DNA of 37,059 nt. Source: Bacillus timonensis. Its GTDB lineage: Bacteria; Bacillota; Bacilli; Bacillales; Bacillaceae_L. The notes under the pieces are model-generated. The model was not told where the DNA came from. It searched no databases and saw only the letters and a list, made by a program, of their open reading frames with translations. Location of the stretch: assembly GCF_004799755.1 (NCBI RefSeq), contig NZ_SLUB01000045.1, forward strand, positions 1-37,059, given 5' to 3'. Below, one piece after another: positions 31,965-37,059 of this stretch. A program made the position numbers and the translations under genes. The stretch's first letter is position 1, and every line of letters starts with the position of its first letter.

Positions 31965-33395
31965 TTAATTTTCTAAATCTGCATCATAAAAATCTCCGAA
32001 TAATTCCTCGTCCGAAGGGCGATCTAGAGGGATTTTTCGAGAAACCCATGTCGTATTCATATAATGTTTAAGATTAACATTTTCAGAGACAATATTGCCT
32101 CCCCAGGTACCGCAGCCAAGGCTAGATGTCATAGGCATACCATTATCAAACGCACCAGCATTTGCCTTGGACTGTGGTTGACGTACCATGATTCTACTAA
32201 CTGGTGCAGCAAGAGCTAGACGGTGAATATGCTCATCGTTGAAAGAATAAATGCCACAAGAATGACCTTTACCACCTACTTCATAAATAGCACGCATCAT
32301 ATCGAGAGCGTTTTCAAATTCACCTTCATATTTATAGACTGCCATTAATGTCGTTAACTTTTCACCCGAAAACGGGTATTCTTTACCAATTCCATCTCCA
32401 TGAACGATGATAAACTTTCGGTCAGTTGGAATGGTAAAACCAGCAATTTCCGCTAACTCTTGAGGTGAGATCGCAACAGTCGTTGGCAGACGCTTACCTT
32501 CATTATCCCACATTACATTACGAAGTTTTTCTTTTTCTTCTTCATCCGCAATATAACCACCCTCTTTAACGAGTTGGTCAAGAAACTGATCAAAAATCTG
32601 ATCACTAATGATTAAATTTCCATCGGCGGAACAACCCGATCCAAAATCCGACGTCTTACTTAACATAGAGTTGCGGGCAGCTTCTTCAATATCAGCTGTT
32701 TCATCAATGATCATGGTGGAGTTACCTGCACCGACACCATAGGCAGGTGTTCCAGAACTATATGCACTTTTTACCATATCTTTACCGCCTGTTGCAAGTA
32801 CAAGATCAGCGCGTTCCATTAGTGCTTTCGTCATTGGGATATTGACATTTGTTAAACACTGTAGAATGTCTGCAGGTGCGCCTTCTCTCTCTAGGGCATC
32901 ACGCATTAACTGAACTGTTTCAAAAGAAGTATTTTTGGCACGTGGATGTGGAGAGAAAATAACGACATCCCTTGCCTTTATTGCGTAAATAGCGGAACCT
33001 GCAGGTGTTAAATCTGGGTTTGTTGTTGGAACGATCGAAGCAATAACTCCAACAGGTTTTGCATATTTAACAATTCCTTTTTCCGGAATTTCTTCAATAA
33101 TACCCACACTCTTCTGGCGTAAAGCATCTCGTAATATCCCTCTAATTTTAAACCGTTTATTCATACGACTTTCATAGTCACCAAGCTTACTTTCCTCAAT
33201 ACCCATCTCGGTTAAACGAGTAAATGTTTTTTTGTTTGATACTGCCCACGCAACCGCCTGACATAAGCGATCCACCTTTTCCTGATCATATGTTTCAATA
33301 ATCGCTAATGCATTTCTAGCCTTTTCTAATGCGGAATCAAGTTCTTTCTGCTGCTCCTCTGTAAGAGCCTTTTCCTTAGTAACATTAACCGACAA
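31965..33395 (-). CDS. CoA-acylating aldehyde dehydrogenase
   Basis: 476 residues, beginning at TTG 33395 with a perfect AGGAGG 8 bases upstream. Catalytic cysteine C255 lies in SGCSADGN. The nearby PVGVIASIVPTTNP and GVGAGNSTMIID blocks are those of the acetaldehyde dehydrogenase (acylating)/EutE group, which turn an aldehyde plus CoA and NAD into acyl-CoA. The CSADGN form also occurs, as I recall, in sulfoacetaldehyde dehydrogenases (SauS), so acetaldehyde is not the only possible substrate. It has its own transcription unit, with a terminator on each side. Next to a D-threonine-aldolase-type gene, acetaldehyde to acetyl-CoA is the simplest role. Confidence 0.88.
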   Translation of the reverse strand: MSVNVTKEKALTEEQQKELDSALEKARNALAIIETYDQEKVDRLCQAVAWAVSNKKTFTRLTEMGIEESKLGDYESRMNKRFKIRGILRDALRQKSVGIIEEIPEKGIVKYAKPVGVIASIVPTTNPDLTPAGSAIYAIKARDVVIFSPHPRAKNTSFETVQLMRDALEREGAPADILQCLTNVNIPMTKALMERADLVLATGGKDMVKSAYSSGTPAYGVGAGNSTMIIDETADIEEAARNSMLSKTSDFGSGCSADGNLIISDQIFDQFLDQLVKEGGYIADEEEKEKLRNVMWDNEGKRLPTTVAISPQELAEIAGFTIPTDRKFIIVHGDGIGKEYPFSGEKLTTLMAVYKYEGEFENALDMMRAIYEVGGKGHSCGIYSFNDEHIHRLALAAPVSRIMVRQPQSKANAGAFDNGMPMTSSLGCGTWGGNIVSENVNLKHYMNTTWVSRKIPLDRPSDEELFGDFYDADLEN

Positions 33396-33445
33396 TAGTA
33401 TAACCTCCTAATTTTGTAGTAATGAATGAAAATTCTAATTAAAAT

Positions 33446-33460
33446 GGAACTCGGTTTCAT
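33446..33460 (-). promoter_or_regulatory. Weak cre-like site before the acylating aldehyde dehydrogenase
   Basis: Minus strand ATGAAACCGAGTTCC matches the cre consensus at 13 of 15 positions. It lies about 50 bases before the TTG start, where CcpA could act. Two mismatches make it uncertain. Confidence 0.35.
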
Positions 33461-33573
33461 ATATTGGAACCTTCAATTGCGATTTTAAATCATTTTTCGA
33501 ATTTTTTCAATACTTTTAATAATCTTCAACAAATTGTATTATTTATTCTTCATAGGAAAATTAGAATTAGCAT

Positions 33574-33606
33574 GAAAAAAGACACCCCTATTTTAAAGAG
33601 TGTCTT
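33574..33606 (-). terminator. Terminator of the D-amino-acid operon
   Basis: AAGACACTC and GGGTGTCTT (minus strand) form a 9-bp stem with one G-U pair and a 10-base loop, then a T-run. It lies just after the aldolase-type gene and closes the regulator-ridA-thrC-like-aldolase unit. Confidence 0.8.
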
Positions 33607-33636
33607 CAATAGAATATGTTCTTTTATATACCTTCA

Positions 33637-34743
33637 CTACTGCAATTTCCCTCTACACAAGATTGGAACTTCTTCTACTACCTCATCACCAGAAACTAGA
33701 TAGGCGTGATCATAGAGGTTGCAGACTGGGCAAATATGATTTGGGATGATTTCAAGCTTTTCACCAACTGTAACTTGATTTCTGAATTCTTCATTATAGA
33801 TAATCGCATGTTCATCATACACTTGGTCAATATGTACACCGTAGTTTTTGATATAGCCTAAACCAGTAGTTGCACAAATTCCTTGACTACGAGACTGCAT
33901 GGTAATTCCTTTTGCCCCAACGTCGGTAATGACTCGTTCACTTGTTGGTTTACTGATAACTGTTGTTAGGACACTCGCTGCACATCTATCATATGTACCA
34001 ATTGCATTTCCTTGTGAGACATCCATGAGGATATACGTTCCGATACGAAGTTCGGTTACTCCCTCCATGACTCCAAAATCATGCATGAGCGGTGGTGTAG
34101 AACCAATGCTGACTGTTTCCAATGGGCAGCCTAATTCCTGCGCAAGATGGGCAAAATGAAGGGTGCGTTTTTGCGCTGCGTTGTAAAGTTCGCGACATTC
34201 TTCTAGGTCTTTTGCTTTATATGTGTGGCCATCATGCGAAAAGATTCCTTTTAAATTCACATGGGAGCAATTTTTAATATATTCTACTATACGTATATAA
34301 TCGCTTTCTTCAATCACTCCAGAGCGGTTTTCCCCCACTTCAATCTCAATCAGAACCTGCGCTTGCTTTTGACTGTCACTGAACACCTTTTCTATCGTTT
34401 CACATTGTTCAATACTGTCCACGCCAAAGGAAATATCGATGGTCTCTGCGAGCTTCTTGATGCGATTTAATTTAACTTCACCGACGATTTCATTCGCAAT
34501 AAAAATATCGTTTAATCCATTTTCAGCCATGACTTCTGCTTCGCCAACCTTTGCAACGGTAATGCCTTTGGCACCTGCATCTACTTGTAATTTTGCAAGA
34601 GCAGGCATTTTATGCGTCTTTGTGTGTGGACGAAGGGTGACACCATATTTGTTAGCGTAGGATTGCATTCTTTCAATGTTATCCATCATGATTTCACGGT
34701 CTATAAGTAAAGATGGCGTATCTAATTGATTCTTTTTCATCAT
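33637..34743 (-). CDS. D-threonine aldolase / D-serine dehydratase-like PLP enzyme
   Basis: 368 residues with an alanine-racemase-like N-terminal barrel. RPHTKTHK (39-45 area) contains the PLP lysine K42. H336 and C338 in PNHICPVC match the His-Cys metal site that defines the D-threonine aldolase / D-serine dehydratase (DSD1) group. Enzymes of this family cleave D-threonine or other D-3-hydroxy amino acids to glycine plus an aldehyde, or dehydrate D-serine or D-hydroxyaspartate. AAGGAG precedes the ATG. It is the last gene of its operon, 39 bases after the threonine-synthase-like gene. The adjacent acylating aldehyde dehydrogenase favours the aldolase reading. Confidence 0.9.
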   Translation of the reverse strand: MMKKNQLDTPSLLIDREIMMDNIERMQSYANKYGVTLRPHTKTHKMPALAKLQVDAGAKGITVAKVGEAEVMAENGLNDIFIANEIVGEVKLNRIKKLAETIDISFGVDSIEQCETIEKVFSDSQKQAQVLIEIEVGENRSGVIEESDYIRIVEYIKNCSHVNLKGIFSHDGHTYKAKDLEECRELYNAAQKRTLHFAHLAQELGCPLETVSIGSTPPLMHDFGVMEGVTELRIGTYILMDVSQGNAIGTYDRCAASVLTTVISKPTSERVITDVGAKGITMQSRSQGICATTGLGYIKNYGVHIDQVYDEHAIIYNEEFRNQVTVGEKLEIIPNHICPVCNLYDHAYLVSGDEVVEEVPILCRGKLQ

Positions 34744-34782
34744 TATCTCTCCTTAAAAAATCGATTCTCTCAATTTAAAAGT

Positions 34783-35898
34783 CTAGTTACTTTTAAGACC
34801 TGCCCCACATAAAGGAAAAACGATTTGTTGATCTTTTAATTCGGGGTATTTCTCCATATATTGTAAGTATCCAGCGTAATTAGCAGCGGAAGTGATTTCT
34901 ACATAAATTCCTTTTAATGCAAGCTGCTTTCTGGCTTCTATGATACTTTCCTCGGACACACCGATTATATCTCCTTCTGTTGCTCGTATCGCTTGTAAAA
35001 TTTCTGTTCCCCTTGCCGGTGCAGCAATGGCAATGCCCTCGGCCAAGGTTCCTGTATGTTCAATAGGCTCAACCGTATCCTGACCTCCCGCAAAGGCTTT
35101 CATTATTGGAGCACAGGCTTCTGCTTGGACGGCAAGGATTCTAGGCATTTTCTCAATTTGCCCATTTGCCACTAACTCTTGAAAAGCAATATACGCTCCC
35201 ATTAACAAGGTTCCATTCCCTACCGGAACAATGAACGCGTCAGGCATATTGTTATTCATTTGCTCGAACACTTCATATACATACGTTTTCGTACCTTCCC
35301 AGAAAATCGGGTTATATATATGACTTGCATAAAATGATTCTGTGCTTTTCACCATGGCAATCGCTGCACTTGCTGTATCTTCTCTCGTTCCCGGAACCTT
35401 ATGAATGGCCGCGCCATGCGCTTCGATCTGTGCTATTTTTTTGCTCGAGGTCGATGCAGGAACAAAGATATCACATTGGATTCCAGCCCTTGCTCCATAA
35501 GCCGCAATCGCAGTAATCGCAGTTCCAGCATTACCACTACTATCTGCAACGACTCTCTTAATACCCAACTTTTTAGCCATGGCAATGAGAAGAACAGCGC
35601 CACGATCTTTGAAAGATAGCGTAGGCATATAATAGTCAGCCTTTGCGTAGACATTTTCAGCTATTTTAATAATTGGAGTATCTCCTTCTCCAAGCGTAAT
35701 CTCCTGCCATACATCGTCCTTTTCAAAGGGGAGTGCATCGACATATTTCCAAAGAGAATGATTTCGAGAAGTGGCTGTTTCCGTAAAATCAACGGCCTTT
35801 TTCTCATATTCGAGGTTTAGTAGACCCCCACATTCACATTTCCATTTATTACTTTCCAACGGATATGTTGTATGACATTCCACACAAATATAGTTCAT
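34783..35898 (-). CDS. Threonine synthase-like PLP (fold type II) enzyme with N-terminal zinc ribbon
   Basis: 371 residues from ATG 35898 (GTG 35904 overlaps the ribosome binding site). C7, C10, C23 and C25 (numbered from the GTG) form a small zinc ribbon seen in many threonine synthases and cysteate synthases. PLP lysine K99 is in LSFKDRGA, and DSSGNAG (121-127) grips the phosphate. Threonine synthase proper would be expected with homoserine genes. Here the neighbours are RidA and a D-amino-acid enzyme, so an ammonia-lyase or other elimination reaction is more likely. RidA would then clear its enamine product. Confidence 0.85.
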   Translation of the reverse strand: MNYICVECHTTYPLESNKWKCECGGLLNLEYEKKAVDFTETATSRNHSLWKYVDALPFEKDDVWQEITLGEGDTPIIKIAENVYAKADYYMPTLSFKDRGAVLLIAMAKKLGIKRVVADSSGNAGTAITAIAAYGARAGIQCDIFVPASTSSKKIAQIEAHGAAIHKVPGTREDTASAAIAMVKSTESFYASHIYNPIFWEGTKTYVYEVFEQMNNNMPDAFIVPVGNGTLLMGAYIAFQELVANGQIEKMPRILAVQAEACAPIMKAFAGGQDTVEPIEHTGTLAEGIAIAAPARGTEILQAIRATEGDIIGVSEESIIEARKQLALKGIYVEITSAANYAGYLQYMEKYPELKDQQIVFPLCGAGLKSN

Positions 35899-35915
35899 CT
35901 TCACTCTTCCTTTTC

Positions 35916-36293
35916 TTAATCAATATAGGCAACTGCCTCAAGTTCAATTGAATATCCATAGTGTAATTGATTAGTAGGAACTACAGCCCGTGCAGGCTTA
36001 TGCTCACCAAAGTACTGTTTATAAATAGAATTGACAGTATCCCATAATGAAATATCGGAAATATAAATGGTGACCTTCATGATATCCTCTTTTTTTGCAC
36101 CTGCTGCCTCTAGTACATGTTCTAAATTTGACAACACCTGTTTTGTTTCGGCAGTAATATCACCACTCGTTCCTTCACCAGTAAAAGGATCAACCGGAAG
36201 TTGTCCTGAAATGAAGAGGAAGTTTCCTTTTTGTGCTGCAGCGGAATAATGACCCGGATTTGGCTTTGCACCCTTAATTGAAATATATTTCAT
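35916..36293 (-). CDS. RidA family enamine/imine deaminase
   Basis: 125 residues from ATG 36293, with AAGGAGG 7 bases upstream; the frame runs on to 36338 without support. R102 in KPARAVV and E117 in SIELEAVA are the conserved Rid active-site residues, with PGHYSAA in the N-terminal loop. RidA hydrolyses reactive enamines and imines formed by PLP lyases such as threonine/serine dehydratases. It directly precedes the threonine-synthase-like gene (17-base gap), which supports an elimination chemistry there. The GHYS form differs slightly from the usual GPYS. Confidence 0.92.
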   Translation of the reverse strand: MKYISIKGAKPNPGHYSAAAQKGNFLFISGQLPVDPFTGEGTSGDITAETKQVLSNLEHVLEAAGAKKEDIMKVTIYISDISLWDTVNSIYKQYFGEHKPARAVVPTNQLHYGYSIELEAVAYID

Positions 36294-36347
36294 ACGAATG
36301 CCTCCTTGAGCTAGAATTTTTATACAATAAATGGACATGTATGTAAC

Positions 36348-37004
36348 TTATCCTTTATTATTCTTTTCTTTAATTTCCTCGATATAGCTGTAAACTGTGA
36401 CTTTGGAGATATTTAATTTCTCCGCAACTCTGTCGATCGTTCCACGGATTAAAAAGATTCCTTTTTGCTCCATAAACCGAACCATCTCTACTTTTTCATC
36501 GCGTCTGAGCTTTTCTACCGGCTTATTACCAATGATTTTGTCGATTAAATCATGGGCAATCTCCTGTATATGCTCCGTTTCATTCGTTTGGTCACGCTGG
36601 TAATGTTGATTTGGTGGCAAGTCAGGATTTTGAGGAAGCAAGCTGCTTAGCCAATTGATACTTTCTGTAATTCGAGTCGTATCAATATTTATACATAGTG
36701 CGCCAATTACTTTTTTGTCAGGATTTCTAATTAACAAGGTAGAAGATTTTATTAATCTGCCATCCTCAGTATGAAAATAGTAATTTGCTGAATAATCGTT
36801 TGTAAAGTTTTGAGAGAGCAACACATCTGTAATGAGATGGTTAAAGCTTTGGCCCACTTGCCTTCCGGTTACATGATTGTTGACAGTGTATACAACAGAG
36901 CTTTGAGGAACAGTTAAATCATGCAAAACAACTTCGCAATCGTGCCCAAATGTTTTAGCGATCACCTCTGCTACTGGAATGTACTGTTCATGTATTGAAT
37001 TCAT
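36348..37004 (-). CDS. YheO/DauR-type PAS-HTH transcriptional regulator
   Basis: 218 residues from ATG 37004, with AAAGGAA seven bases before it. The N-terminal YheO-like PAS domain (about 1-115) shows CEVVLHDLTVPQSSVVYTVNN and DGRLIKSSTLLIRNPDKKVIGALCINID. A C-terminal helix-turn-helix (about 165-212) has TIDRVAEKLNISKVTVYSYIEEIK. DauR, a known member, controls D-arginine use in Pseudomonas. This gene leads the operon with ridA and the D-threonine-aldolase-type gene, so D-amino-acid sensing is likely. The open frame runs upstream into the sequencing adapter, adding a false MYKRQ start; ATG 37004 (or 37022) is genuine. Confidence 0.9.
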   Translation of the reverse strand: MNSIHEQYIPVAEVIAKTFGHDCEVVLHDLTVPQSSVVYTVNNHVTGRQVGQSFNHLITDVLLSQNFTNDYSANYYFHTEDGRLIKSSTLLIRNPDKKVIGALCINIDTTRITESINWLSSLLPQNPDLPPNQHYQRDQTNETEHIQEIAHDLIDKIIGNKPVEKLRRDEKVEMVRFMEQKGIFLIRGTIDRVAEKLNISKVTVYSYIEEIKEKNNKG

Positions 37005-37040
37005 TAAAAAATTCCTTTCCATCGTCGAGTTAATTAAAAT

Positions 37041-37059
37041 CTGTCTCTTATACACATCT
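37041..37059. other. Nextera (Tn5 mosaic end) adapter remnant
   Basis: CTGTCTCTTATACACATCT is exactly the reverse complement of the 19-base Tn5 mosaic end used in Nextera libraries. It is the last thing on the contig and is library-derived. Read on the minus strand it yields the peptide MYKRQ, a known false N terminus. Confidence 0.98.

Noticed and set aside
37005-37055. N-terminal extension MYKRQILINST of the YheO-type regulator
   Set aside because: It starts inside the Nextera adapter, and a proper ribosome binding site supports ATG 37004.
1-37059. CRISPR arrays, tRNA or rRNA genes, prophage or toxin-antitoxin systems
   Set aside because: No regularly spaced repeats, no cloverleaf sequences and no characteristic proteins were seen on either strand.

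Overview
This looks like a complete assembled contig from a low-GC Gram-positive bacterium of the Bacillales. Evidence: strong AGGAGG-type ribosome binding sites, frequent TTG and GTG starts, CcpA-type cre sites, Rho-independent terminators, and Bacillus-like AroK, AEC and TctA proteins. The left end (1-40) breaks inside what looks like a dispersed Bacillus-type repeat. The right end (37041-37059) is a Nextera transposon mosaic end left on the contig, not genomic DNA. I see no rRNA, tRNA, CRISPR, phage or transposase gene.

Almost everything encodes uptake and catabolism of small organic acids or oxidised sugar-like compounds, plus regulators. (A) 345-8500, minus strand: a TRAP transporter (dctQ-dctM-dctP), then three Gfo/Idh/MocA oxidoreductases, a zinc alcohol dehydrogenase and a beta-hydroxyacid dehydrogenase. 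(B) 8808-13391, minus: CoA-transferase, MaoC hydratase, ketopantoate-reductase-like protein, VOC protein, and a fourth Gfo/Idh/MocA enzyme. (C) 13619-16910, minus: LysR and IclR regulators and an unassigned polytopic membrane protein. (D) 17448-20740, plus: a tripartite tricarboxylate transporter (tctC-tctB-tctA). (E) 20874-28810, minus: aldehyde dehydrogenase, second zinc alcohol dehydrogenase, ThDP enzyme, CaiB/BaiF CoA-transferase, HMG-CoA-lyase-like enzyme, TIM-barrel isomerase and a type II dehydroquinase. (F) 29251-31836: aroK, a LacI regulator and an AEC carrier. (G) 31965-37004, minus: a CoA-acylating aldehyde dehydrogenase, a D-threonine-aldolase-type enzyme, a threonine-synthase-like enzyme, RidA and a YheO/DauR-type regulator.

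The most interesting signal is regulatory. The same palindrome with core TAGATCGATCTA lies upstream of the TRAP operon, the TTT operon and the aldehyde dehydrogenase operon, each time with a near-perfect or perfect cre site nearby. Operons A and E also carry close paralogues of one zinc alcohol dehydrogenase. I infer one co-regulated, glucose-repressible system that imports acidic substrates through two transporter types, oxidises them stepwise, and finishes by CoA activation and retro-aldol cleavage. The substrate cannot be read from the sequence. The dehydroquinase, the isomerase and the nearby shikimate kinase make a cyclitol carboxylate one candidate.

Block G reads as a separate D-beta-hydroxy-amino-acid pathway: aldolase cleavage to glycine plus an aldehyde, then oxidation of the aldehyde to an acyl-CoA.
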